64,000 nt of DNA, taken from positions 372,001-436,000 of the forward strand of contig JAJNNX010000034.1 of NCBI GenBank assembly GCA_023159155.1, given 5' to 3'. The first letter of the stretch is position 1. Each line of letters opens with the position of its first letter. This DNA is from Ustulina deusta (lineage: Eukaryota > Ascomycota > Sordariomycetes > Xylariales > Xylariaceae). The notes beneath the pieces were generated by a model. It was not told the origin of the DNA. It saw only the letters and a program-made list of their open reading frames with translations, and did no database searches. Positions 36,259-46,697 of the stretch are shown piece after piece. Position numbers and translations under genes: made by a program.

Positions 36259-38045
36259 ATGGCGAGGCCACAGAACCGAAAGAGACAGCACGCAGACGAC
36301 GGCGCGCAAGACGAACATCCAAGCAAGAAGATCAAGTCGAGAGGTCACCACTATTCTTTGAATTTCTCACCAGAATTCTGGGATAACTTATCGAAGGTCT
36401 GGCTCACGCCTCGCGCCCTGCGAGAACTCGACCGGCGAAACAGCATTCGACCGGCCACAGAACCTACAACATCAGAAGACACATATTCGAAGGATCTTGC
36501 CCGTTTCGCAAGACACGGCGGCCCAGATCTTCGGCATCTAAGAGGGGTAAACTTGATTTCTATCTAAGCTTAATACTATCATTGACTGACATGGCCATCT
36601 AGTGTCCAGAGCCAAGGCTCAACACGATGGCTTCCAACCGCTCTTCACGATCCTCCAGATCCAGCAGAAATACCCAGACTACTAACGCGACGAGCATTTC
36701 CTCCAAGGCCAGGAGGTCATCCGCATACGACGATGATTTTGAACAACATCTCATTGATCATAGTATATATCTCGAGGGCTACGAACATCCAGATGACCGT
36801 GGGACTCTGGAGCCTGGGAATTTAGGCCAAATCCGTCAGGGATTATTAGCTACTAGGGCTTCTCTATCACCATCGCGCGTCCCTGATTCAGTATTTCGGG
36901 ATTTCAGGCAGAAAAACAGGACTAAGTCGGAGGGCACAGTGATGCGCAACGTGATCCCGCTTATCGCTGGTAGTGCGGACATCCCAAACGAGGGCCATCT
37001 TCCATTTACCAACCTCGAGTCACTAACTAACGAGACTACTGTTAAGCCGGTACCCGACTATTTCGACGGAGCCCGAATGCAAGACGTCCATACCCAAGTG
37101 AGGCATGACCTTAATAAGACAATCATACCTACAAAACATGCGGATGTTCCAGTGGCCCCTAACTTCTTCCTAGAGGCAAAAGCCGCAAGGGGAGGTGCGG
37201 ACGTGGCACTACGGCAGGCCGGCTACGACGGGGCATACGGCGCTCAGGCTATGCACAGCCTGCAGAATTACGGCAAGGAGGATCCTGTCTATGACAACAA
37301 TGCCTACACATTCAGTTCGAAATACCACGATGGTACGCTCAAGCTGTACGCGCACCATCCCACGGCGTCGACTACCCCAGGGGGACGGCCGGAATACCAT
37401 ATGACTCAGCTCAAGGCTTATGCTTTAACAAGTGACCGGGAGACATTCATCGATGGAGCGACCGCATTCAGAAATGCGAGAGATATAGCGAAGCAACACC
37501 GAGACAGCTTCATAGATGCCGCCAACACCCGAGCGAGACAAGCTGATGTACTGACCGGCGAAAACGGTCAAACCGACATCAACGAGGTACAACATGACAG
37601 CGACCCAAGCTCTAGTACAGTTGTAGACTATCCAGGATACGTACCTCAATACGCCCATGATGAACTTCAACGTGACATTTGGGATCAAAGCATCGACGAA
37701 GATCCGAGCGACTCGTTGACGAGTTTCGCAACAAGCTTCAGCACTGATCAAACCAGCTTTAAGCGTTCCAGGCAGTCACACAGTCCGCCATCTAGTTCTA
37801 CGGAGGGTCACTCGGCTAAGTGTCGATCACGTCCTAGTACGAGGAGGCAGCCAGATGCAGACGGGTCTCACTGGGTGGAGACGTACCGACGAAAGGGGAA
37901 GCTCTATTTCAAGAATTTGCACAAACAAGAAATCGAAACCAAATCAAAGGATTGGAATGAGCAAGCGTTATCTGACGGTACTCGATGCTTCCATTGGCAA
38001 AGCACCAAGTCTAGTCGGGTGTTTTGGACAACCGAATTGGCATAA
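36259..38045 (+). CDS. Fungal accessory protein with PD-(D/E)XK-like motif
   Basis: Exons 36259-36546 and 36603-38045 join across a 56-bp intron (GTAAAC, GACTGAC, CTAG) in frame, giving 576 residues. The N-terminus is basic (MARPQNRKRQ, a likely nuclear signal) and carries FSPEFWDNLSKVWLTPRALRELDRRN. The middle has KPVPDYFDGAR (around 244-255) and, about 35 residues on, APNFFLEAKA with Glu287-x-Lys289. A Pro-Asp followed by Glu-x-Lys at this spacing fits a PD-(D/E)XK nuclease-like core; that is my inference. Then ALRQAGYDGAYGAQAMHSL follows, as in the known but uncharacterised fungal family. The tail is Ser-rich. I recall many related copies in Fusarium and Colletotrichum accessory regions. 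Reading frame is intact. Confidence 0.75.
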
Positions 38046-38373
38046 AGGCTAAGGAAATTTTCCCTAGTACTGAATTTTAGGACGGCCACAAGGTATTTTG
38101 GCTACTAAGAGTTTACTAGGATGACAATAGTGTCGAGATATGAGAACGGATGTGGACTATGCAGGCAATCATTATGAAATGGACTACAACGGGATGAGCG
38201 ACCTGTATCAACACTGTATAACATATTTCGGCGTCTATTGTTATAATGACTGACTTTGAACTTTCACTTCGCGGGACTCAAGTAGGCCGGTAAAACCTCC
38301 TCTAGAGGCTTCAGACGACTATGCCGGAGTTGATTTTAACAAGTACCACGCGATGACTCTGGCCAACCCGAGA
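38046..38373. other. Convergent intergenic gap
   Basis: The 328 bases between the 3' ends of two convergent genes. Nothing seen beyond moderate A+T. Confidence 0.4.
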
Positions 38374-38957
38374 TTAACAAGGACGCCGAGATGGCCGAAA
38401 CATGCTTGTGATTGCACCATGAGTCGTCTCAACATGACCTACAATCTCGAAACCAAACTTTGAATAGAGTGGGACCCCCTCCGGCGCTGCGAGCACATAT
38501 GCACATCGTCCTTGCTGATCCGTTTCTCTACAAATGCGCTGCATCATCATTGAACCTATCCCTTGTCGTTGATACTTCGGATGTACCGCCATAAATGTCA
38601 GTTCTAGATATAGAAACCATTAGCAAGCAGGCATATTAGGATAACGTAATTTAACTTACGGCATATACTATCGAGATCCTTTAAAACCCGACAGCATTCT
38701 GCTTTCAGATCCTTTGATAAAGCAACCCAGCTATCTACATCAAGTGTATCCGGTAGCCAGGATGCCTTGCGAGCCTTTTCTCTCTTTCTCGGTTCACCCG
38801 CTTGTTGCCGGTCATGGTTCTGCTCTATAACAGTCCAACCACAAAAACCGACTGGAGTCCCATCATCGAAAACTGCAGAACAGGCATGCTCAGGCTGCCA
38901 ATTGTACGTATCAATAGCAACATCTATTGCGTTAAGACTAACAGTTTTCATATTCAA
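38374..38957 (-). CDS. GNAT-family N-acetyltransferase
   Basis: Exons 38957-38660 and 38603-38374 join across a 56-bp intron (GTAAGT...ATCTAG) in frame, giving 175 residues. The second exon begins QLTFMAVHPKYQRQGIGSMMM, the acetyl-CoA-binding motif A (Q/R-x-x-G-x-G/A), followed by YVLAAPEGVPLYSKFGFEIVG, the usual motif B ending. Exon 1 has the strand GTPVGFCGWTVIEQ. Substrate unknown. At 175 residues it is slightly shorter than typical fungal GNATs of about 200-230, and the N-terminal strand of the fold may be missing or lie in an unseen exon. Confidence 0.8.
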
Positions 38958-39658
38958 GACCTCGAGGAGCGAGACAAATCACTCTCGCCCATATATACAA
39001 CCAACAAGAAACGAACCTGTATTAGCAATAGGATATCGCCATCGAACGGTTCTCAGAACCCCGTGCTACAAGTACCGCCGATACAAGCCATGAACTCCAA
39101 CTACAAACCCATATCACAAAACCCAGCCAAGCAGAACCTCGGGCCCATTGCCTCGCCGCCCGTAACGTACCTTACTGCTAGGCGCTATACGGCTATGTTT
39201 GTACTTCCTACATTGTTTACGCTCTTTATAGAAAAACTCTTTTCTTCACCACACTAACAGCAATTTATATAGAGATAGATTCATTGAATGAGGCAATAGG
39301 AAACGTCACCGCACTACTTGCGACGAACAGGATCCTATGAAACACCTTTCCCGATGTGTGGTTCGTATCTATGATCAGCTTCATCATCCGGCCTCGGCCT
39401 TGATACTGATAAAGACGTTTGGAGTTTGTTCCTTGAACAACCGCTTAAGCCTGCCCTATCAAGCGAGCCAACCTCCTCCCCGTCAACCGGATAGTTTTAT
39501 CATTTCTTACTAGACGAGGCCGGAGATATGGCGCACTGAGCCTTGAGAGTGTAAACGGCATAAAGTGGAGTCAGCATATGCCGATCCATCCGGTCCAAAA
39601 TCATGCAGTCGAGTAGTATTGGTCTTATAGTCTAATGTTTATAGGACGGAGGAAAGTT
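38958..39658. other. Intergenic region
   Basis: About 700 bp from the acetyltransferase start to the 3' end of the APH-type gene. A run of open frame at 38802-39257 on the top strand overlaps the acetyltransferase exon antisense and looks like chance. Nothing else supported. Confidence 0.4.
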
Positions 39659-40522
39659 TCAGGCAGCGCATGGAGAATCGAAACAGGTAGTTTCCTGACA
39701 TTTAGCCTTTGTTGACATCCCATGTCTCTCAGAAGGTGTATTCGCTTTCCAGTAAGGAAGTTCTAACTCCTGCGGGAAAAAGCCAGCCGTTTCCCAGTCA
39801 ATAATGCTGACAATCTGGAACGTGTGAGGGTCCACAAGAATGTTCTGACGGTCTAGGTCTGTATGACAAAGGACGTATTCATCTGTATCCTTTGGCATAG
39901 GTGGCCAAACTCGCGTCTCCTTCCAGTCCCAAAATCGACGCGGGGGTATCACTGGCAGCTCTGGGTTTGGGCTGCCCATAAAGCACCGGCGCAGACGCCG
40001 GAGTTGCGGAAGAATGTCCGACTCAAGTTGGGCGGTAACCTTCTTGATCGCGGTGGGAAGGAGCGACTCGTCGACATGTTGCAGCTCGATACCATTTTCC
40101 ACAATGGCGGTCTTCAAATATACCAGCCCATTCTCCTCCCAGAGATCAAGAAACTTCGGCACGGGAATCGTAGTATGCTTTGCAACGAACTGAAGCACAG
40201 CAGCTTCGTTGCGCAAGCGATCAGAAATATAAGGATTGATCGCCGGATGGCCGAAGATATCTAGACCTAATTCATCTTCGTGAGGCTGCCTTTTAATGAA
40301 AACCTTCGTTGTGTAGTAATAGGAGATTCCTTGTGTAATGACCGTTATGATCTTCGCTCCGTCAGTTGGTGCTAACGACGGAGGAAACCTGTCAGCCAGA
40401 GGACGCTTCGATTGGAGATCTTCGGCATCTTGTTTGATTTTTTGCAAATGCTGACTGAGGGATTCCATACTGTCCGTAAAGAACAGAATCGGAAGGATGA
40501 TGTACGAAGTTTGGGAGAACAT
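39659..40522 (-). CDS. APH-family small-molecule/protein kinase-like
   Basis: A single frame of 287 codons. The start may be the ATG at 40522, but MESLSQHLQ at 40468 gives a more usual N-terminus, since the 18 residues before it are only hydrophobic. Family marks: AAVLQFVAKHTTIPVPKF, the typical fungal APH strand and loop; CHTDLDRQNILVD (219-231) with catalytic Asp222 and Asn227; and IIDWETAGFFP with metal-binding Asp242. The C-terminal end, after WKANTPSE, is short and odd compared with full-length fungal members, so the last exon may be lost. Substrate unknown; the family covers antibiotic, choline and homoserine-type kinases. Confidence 0.8.
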   Translation of the reverse strand: MFSQTSYIILPILFFTDSMESLSQHLQKIKQDAEDLQSKRPLADRFPPSLAPTDGAKIITVITQGISYYYTTKVFIKRQPHEDELGLDIFGHPAINPYISDRLRNEAAVLQFVAKHTTIPVPKFLDLWEENGLVYLKTAIVENGIELQHVDESLLPTAIKKVTAQLESDILPQLRRLRRCFMGSPNPELPVIPPRRFWDWKETRVWPPMPKDTDEYVLCHTDLDRQNILVDPHTFQIVSIIDWETAGFFPQELELPYWKANTPSERHGMSTKAKCQETTCFDSPCAA

Positions 40523-41980
40523 CTACAAGTGGGAAATGCCATCATTTGTAATTAAAGTACGTTTGATACCCCGCTTCAGCAAAACGTGCATTAGTTAGGT
40601 AGAGACTACGCGTAAGGTGCAGGAAACCCGCTGCTACCAAACGCCAAGACGCTAAATGTAGGCCCGTGACTTGTCACCCCCTGCAATGGAGAGTGGAATA
40701 CCACCTCCGACCTTCATCATACAGTTCGAATACCTTAAGGCGGTCGTGTAGTCCCATTTAGTCATAGTATTTCTGGATGTTGTAGGCGATATGCGGTGGT
40801 TGACTTGTTGCTGAGCAAATATCGGCTATTTATAAGCTTTGTTACTACTCTGGATAAGTAAGTCAGCGGTTCGATATGTAACTATCATGCACTGAGCGTT
40901 GGTAATTATCTGGAGGTTCATTGATGAGCGCGAATAGTTAGAGATTTGCTCCATTTTGGGGTACGTAAGGACTGTGTATAGCTAGGAAACACGTCGGTTC
41001 GCTTTCATTCCTCCCGTCACTAATGATGTTGAATCATCCGGTGATGCCCAATAGTGCTTACGACGCTCCAACAATTTGCTATTCCTGATTTCTTCCACTA
41101 GGCCTGCCAACGGGCCAGTATTGTGACAATGTGCCAAAATGCCCCTTATCCGGGTAACCCCAGGCGATTCCCCCTTTCACAGCCCTGCTCAAACACGATG
41201 ATCTGCCTACTACCTAGCACAAATTTAGTATTTTTCTATCCCAGCATTAATCTATAAGATTTACATTGGCGTGTGCTTGACAGGTGGAAGCTTGTCGCAA
41301 TCTGGATGTTTGCATGGAGTCCATGGATGGAATCCGCAACTGATGCATTTCTCAGTCGAACTGTTGCCATTCGCTGCTTGGCAATGCTTGCACGCGCTGG
41401 GCATGGTTGCTTTAAAGGTATTGATCAATAGTTATTCGATTTATTCGATATGCCTAGCTAGAAAGAGAATCAAAAATATTTGTGTGGAATAGCAGAGATA
41501 GTTGTTCAGAACGGAGAAGTGTTAGGTTCTTATATCTATGGCTGAGCTTTCGACTGGAGACAGAAACAGGGCAGTAATGTTTCTCATCCTACATTTATCC
41601 ATCTGCATACTCAAGTTTGGTGATCTAGCAGTAGAGTGAGATAGCAATCGGCTTATGAGTGTTGGTAGTTGAAAGAAGCGAACTAGAATATGTCTCCGCG
41701 TGCGATTCCTTATTATGGAAGGTGCATTCTCGGCCTACCTGCGATGACTGTTGCCAATCTTCTCATGGGTTGGAATCCTCGACATGGAGCCCTGAGCCAA
41801 TGCATGCGAAGTGCGTGTCAATGCCTGAAAGGCTATGCAGCGGGTTGCACCAAGGCTTCCAGTCTCGCAACAAACCTACTTAGCTCGGATGAGTTGGAGG
41901 CAGCGTGTGATACTACGACACTACCCTATAAGGAGGTCTTGCTAGTTGATACGCCGCAGTACTCAGGCCCTCAGATACAC

Positions 41981-42045
41981 CACTGCGACTCACCGAATCA
42001 GGCCGAGGTTTCTGCCGCCAACAACGGCTTCTACCCAATCATTCC
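41981..42045 (+). repeat. Left copy of a diverged inverted repeat
   Basis: CACTGCGACTCACCGAATCA and on to CCAATCATTC aligns without gaps with the reverse complement of 43747-43809. Roughly two thirds to three quarters of positions match, with perfect blocks at both ends (ACCGAATCAGGC, CCAATCATTC). About 1.7 kb separates the copies. Confidence 0.65.
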
Positions 42046-43540
42046 ATGACGACGTACCATGAAACGCTGCGACACAACAGGCATAGTATGCCAAAGCCCC
42101 TCAGTGTGGCCTTGTCTATTGTTACAAGGAGAAGGTGTTATCGAGACGCTGCTGCATGCGTGTTACATACTACGGTAGAAAGCAGCGGCAATTATTGGTA
42201 CCCCAATCTTCAAAGCAGATACAAAGGTGTCTGCCTAGTTTCTTAGACGCCTAAGAATCGCGGTATTTATGTTACCGAAACAATTCCGTCTCTGCAGGCC
42301 GATGATGTATCACATTACGAAGTAACATCTGCACGGCTACGTCCAAGCAATGTATCTTTAGCAATACCTATACGGTGGTCCGATATTTATCGGACAGCAA
42401 ACTCGTCCGAAATGACCTTTCCGGATTACTATGCTCCTCTAATTATCGAGAATGCTCTTGGGGATCAGCAAGATTCTTGACCAATATCAAATGCTTTATG
42501 ACTCAGACACGGAACGAAAATTGAACATTGTGGATAGTTCGATGCGTCGTTTGTATCTAGGCATATCCACGCCATGATAAGCTGCCTAATTGTCATAGCC
42601 ACTGGATGTTGGGTAACTGGTTGAGCCCCATCGCTCCGTGGGTTTTTTAACACATTGGGGGCCAAAAGCTCTACCGCATATAGGTTGATGACTAGGTTGT
42701 CCTTTGTTACAGCGTGTAACCTTTGAAACTGGTGCGGTATGCGACGCCTTGGACCCCGCAAAGCCGCTATTGGATAGTATCCTATGCTCAGGTCGCCCTT
42801 TATGTCGAGAACTTTTGTGGTATACATGACCCGGGTCCTTATTTTCTATTATACCAGCCCTGTTATTCCCGAAGTTTGATGACTCAATAATGTAGGTCAA
42901 GGACGCTTCCTGCAAGTGACTGGATTTGCCTAGCTCCCAAGACATAGCTACAGGGTCCGAAGAGGCATGTCCGTAGGTGAACTGCTGTTGGATGCCAGGG
43001 GCCCTAGACGAGATCACATCCGCTGGAGAGTCATCAGACCACGGAACCCGACTTCGCGTTCGATATGACATTACGTTGCACTTTAGGTCCAACTGCAGGG
43101 TGAGGAGGAAAGCGGCTATCCCTATTGGTATGCCACTAATTTCGACCCTGTAGAGTCCAACCTGCTAGACACACTTGCCGCAGCACAGCATACAAAGGTA
43201 TCCAAAGCCGGGAGTATGCGTTGGTTGTGGTCTGTTGATGGTTACAAGGAGTAGGTGTCACCGGCATGCATTGCGTGATGAAGCAACGTCTACGTACCCC
43301 CACCCTAGGACATACAACTTTAGAAGGCTACCGTTGTTTGATATTCATTGGTTAGTAAGTTACTTATTCACCCGGAACTATTAATGCTTTGGTAGGCGAT
43401 GCAACATCCATACATATACATCAATTAATAATCGAACCATGACTGCATATACCGCTTGTGAGATATGTCCTTGCAATTCACTCGAGCCGCACAGAATCCG
43501 CTTGATTGGTAGACCTATAGTGACGTTGGTGTTTACGAAC

Positions 43541-43591
43541 GGAGGTCAAGCGAAGGAGGTCAAGTGAAGGAGGTCAAGTGAAGGAGGTCAA
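43541..43591 (+). repeat. 14-bp tandem repeat, 3.6 copies
   Basis: Units of GGAGGTCAAGTGAA, the first with one base changed. Short direct array in a gene-poor region. Confidence 0.85.
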
Positions 43592-43746
43592 CACCTCTGT
43601 ACGGTTGGTGCCGTGGAGTCTTTTCTGTGCGGCTCGATTCGAGATAGCTGATTGGCTGCTACGTTAGGAGCGGGTCATTTTGTTAAGGACTTTGTTGGAG
43701 ATTTGTGGGAATAAACATTCGTTTCGTATTCAGAAGGATCGTAAAA

Positions 43747-43809
43747 GAATGATTGGACAGAAGCTACGGTTTGTAGAACGAACCACAGCCTGATTCGGTA
43801 AGTCGCAGT
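43747..43809 (-). repeat. Right copy of the diverged inverted repeat
   Basis: Reverse complement pairs with 41981-42045. Could be the ends or internal part of an old DNA transposon, but no target duplication was found. Confidence 0.6.
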
Positions 43810-44849
43810 AACGTACCTTGACGCTTGGTACACCGAGACCTATCAACTCATAAGGCCTCTTTAGACAACAGAGGAGATCGTGCCTCGCCATCAACAACAT
43901 GCCTATGATAGTGACTGTTGGGCGACACTGCAGCAGAGGATGAACCACAGTGACTCATTAGAAGGTCTTGTAACCTCAACAGTTTTTAGGCCGTGGATGC
44001 AGGCATCCTAGATCCTGCATCGCCGCAAAATGTTACTCTTTACAAACTCGCTCATTCGGCTAGCCAACATTGCTGCTTCCGTACCTGATTACCACCAACA
44101 CCTAATGCAACGTCTAACCGCATATGCACACCATAACAAGTAAAACCCGTGATAAGCACTAGCTGTTCAAGCTAACCTCTCCTTGTAATAGGTAAGTCCA
44201 ATCTATACATATGCATATGAACGCGATATGCAGTTGGTTTGTGAATGGCCGGTAAGGTTCCATCTAATATATAATAATCCTTGCATGGGAGCCTAGAAAG
44301 AACTAATGTGACCACCAGTGTTATTACCTATCGTGGCTTTTATGAATTGCACCACGGCGGTGGACCAATCCGCCTTCACCTGAACCACAATGGAGTGCCG
44401 AGAGGCGGATAGAAGAAAACGGTGCCCACCAACCTTGATTCGATTATGCACGGAGGGTTTGACCCAACACCATGCACGCGAACAGTGGCATCCTTTGCTT
44501 TTTCTTGGGTAGATCTGCCTCATCACACTGCCTCCTTTTCGCTGTGCTGCTTTCTGTAGGGTTCGGTGAGACGTAGGGAGGAAGATTTGTGACCGAGCTG
44601 GAAGGACGGCGGCGCTCTGCGGTACCACACACAGGAGAGCAACCGCGAGCGGGTCTCGAGGCTGGTGCGTCACAAGGATTAGCAGAAAATCCAGCCTCAT
44701 TACAGCGATTTTTGAGATCTTCGAAAGACAGGAACAAAGCTCCTTTAATTATTATTATGATTATTACTTGTAATAGAATAGAGCAAACTCTGTTTAGTGT
44801 GGTATTATATAGTGTTATATAGTATTATATAAGAGTTATAGTATAAAGA

Positions 44850-45257
44850 TGTTACGAACTTACCGTTCCCACGGTCGCAGGACGGACCTAACAAATGGAG
44901 GCTTCCCCACGGGCGCGCCCGCGGAACTCTGTTCTCAGGTCACGTGATTGTCCTGTAATGGAGGGTATGGATCTATTGATCCCTTTTTATCGCCATAGAT
45001 CCATCAGATCCTAGATCCAGGGTACGTCGGTACTCTGCGGTAACTTCAATCGTTGTCATTTCCTTTGTCTATATAAACCTATTGTTTCCTGTATCTAGTC
45101 ACTCTTTTAGTTCTGTTCTTTAGCTATCAACTTACTTCATACTTCAATACACCCTCGCAAACCTCCCTAACGGACAACCGCTGATCATCCTATTGTTACC
45201 TGCAAATCAAGAACCCCCGACGTGCCGCTCATACTGTTGTATGACGGGTCCGTTACA
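44850..45257 (+). mobile_element. Probable solo LTR (TG...CA), no clear target duplication
   Basis: A 408-bp unit starting TGTTACGAAC and ending GGTCCGTTACA, so TG...CA with a short inverted end (TGTTACG/CGTTACA). A TATA box (TCTATATAAACC, about 45068) sits at the promoter position and is followed by TCACTCTTTTAGTTCTG-type pyrimidine sequence. Flanking five-mers are AAAGA and GAGAT, so the duplication is absent or mutated. The termini resemble the solo LTR at 56735 (TGTGACGAAC...GGTCCGTAACA), but the body does not obviously align. Confidence 0.55.
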
Positions 45258-46697
45258 GAGATCACTTTGCTTAGCAACTAGGATGCAAGTAGATTGAGGA
45301 GCAAGGATAATGCAATATGTTCCTGATAATCTGACCAACTGCATAACGGAAGGCGATTCCGGTTCTAAATTTGCAAGGCTTAGATGTAAGCATTGTAGCC
45401 TTCTCAGAAGCCCCTTTCACTTCCGCGATGCTTGGGTGCTTACGAGCTAGGAAGACCGTTCTATCTAGCATGCATGCAGCAGCGTCTCACTAACACCTTT
45501 TTCTTATAGAGGCTAGCTAAATACAGTTGTTGTAGGCCTAATGGCACGGCTGGTCAAAAACACGAGAACAGAGACATTAGATATCATAGCTTGCAAGTGG
45601 TAGCTACAGTACGGAAGTTTGGGGCAATGAACTGGTGCAATGCCATCATGTCCGGTCTTTCCCAATGATCATACCACAACACAAGGTGTCTTCAGAGTAG
45701 TTAGATGTAAGGTCAATATCTGGTCAGAGACGTATTATCAGACAAACGAAGGCCAATGAATAGCTACAGAGGGTTCGTCAAAGTCCTTGATTAATGAAGA
45801 AGGCACTTCCCCATTCGCTAAAGTTTATGCATGCAGGATTGCAGCTCAGCCGCCAGCCTCTCCGGTGGGGGCCAAAACCTGGCAGAACCAATCGTAATGC
45901 CCGGACGGCTGCCGGAAGGGGCCCAGAGTTGCAATATCACATCTACTACAGTTGAGCTGTTGACGCGACCAATTATGCAACTATGTGTGATTCATTGAAC
46001 AACGCAATTTTGATTTATACGAATAGTGGCGCAGAACGAACGATAGGCAGTAAGTCCCAGAACCTTAAAATACATAAGTTAGTGAAGCGAGCTTCTCAAG
46101 TGCCATGCAAACGCTTCAAGATTTCTGTGCCGGGGGCAATTACCAGTCCTTAAAATACCTGTAACTCATAGTAGGCTTCTAAGATAGCAACCAACATTAG
46201 AGGTGTTGGCAAAGCTGACGTGTTACGATAACAGCATCACCAGTCTTTTCATTAGGCAGCCTTCCTAGCCGCCGAGCCCTATGCGCTTATGATGGCTCCC
46301 CAAGTCGGGAAGCTGGTCTGATGTGACTGGGCTGCAGGCATGTAACAAGCTGGGCAACTTGCTGCAACTGTGATCCGGAAACATGGTCGAATTCTCCGTT
46401 GCAGATAATGTAAATCCCAGCTCAACCAATGAGTTATCAGCTCCAAAGAGCGTGTACGTGGATCACCGTGAGTTGATGCAAAATATTAAGCGCAGAAAGG
46501 TTGCCTTAGGACCCCTCCAGGCGTTAACCAAGCCATTATTTCTTCAATCAGCGGCAGCCGAAGAATATTTAAAGGGACGCCTTTCTCATTGCTCTGTCCA
46601 GTTTTGTTCTTGTTTACCACTTACTTTTTTGCTTACATCAAAGCCGACCAACTGAATCTACCTAAACCCATCATAAACAATTCTTTATCCGCACAAG
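45258..46697. other. Intergenic region and promoter of the fusion gene
   Basis: About 1.4 kb. The last 300 bases look like a fungal promoter: ATATTTAAAGGG at about 46567, then a pyrimidine-rich leader (46590-46630) and CAAG before the ATG. A 90-codon frame at 46383 overlaps this region and is probably not coding. Nothing else is supported. Confidence 0.45.

Larger units (their letters stand above)
40523..44849. other. Gene-poor region with old repeat debris
   Basis: About 4.3 kb without a supported gene. It contains the diverged inverted repeat at 41981-42045/43747-43809, a direct-repeat pair (GTTACAAGGAG motifs at about 42121 and 43240), the 14-bp tandem array and an A+T-rich stretch of TATATAGTG units at 44800-44835. 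Leftward frames at 43092-42586 and 44737-44293 are fairly long but carry no family signal. All this fits an old, degraded transposon. Confidence 0.45.

Noticed and set aside
42586..43092. 168-codon leftward ORF
   Set aside because: Possibly a fragment of a decayed gene, but composition and motifs give no support.
44293..44737. Overlapping leftward ORFs of 97 and 135 codons
   Set aside because: The Cys/Lys-rich parts hint at a zinc-finger-like fungal protein, but the Cys spacing does not fit any family I can name, and the two frames conflict.
46383..46655. 90-codon ORF before the fusion gene
   Set aside because: It overlaps the promoter and leader-like pyrimidine tract of the fusion gene and has no family signal.
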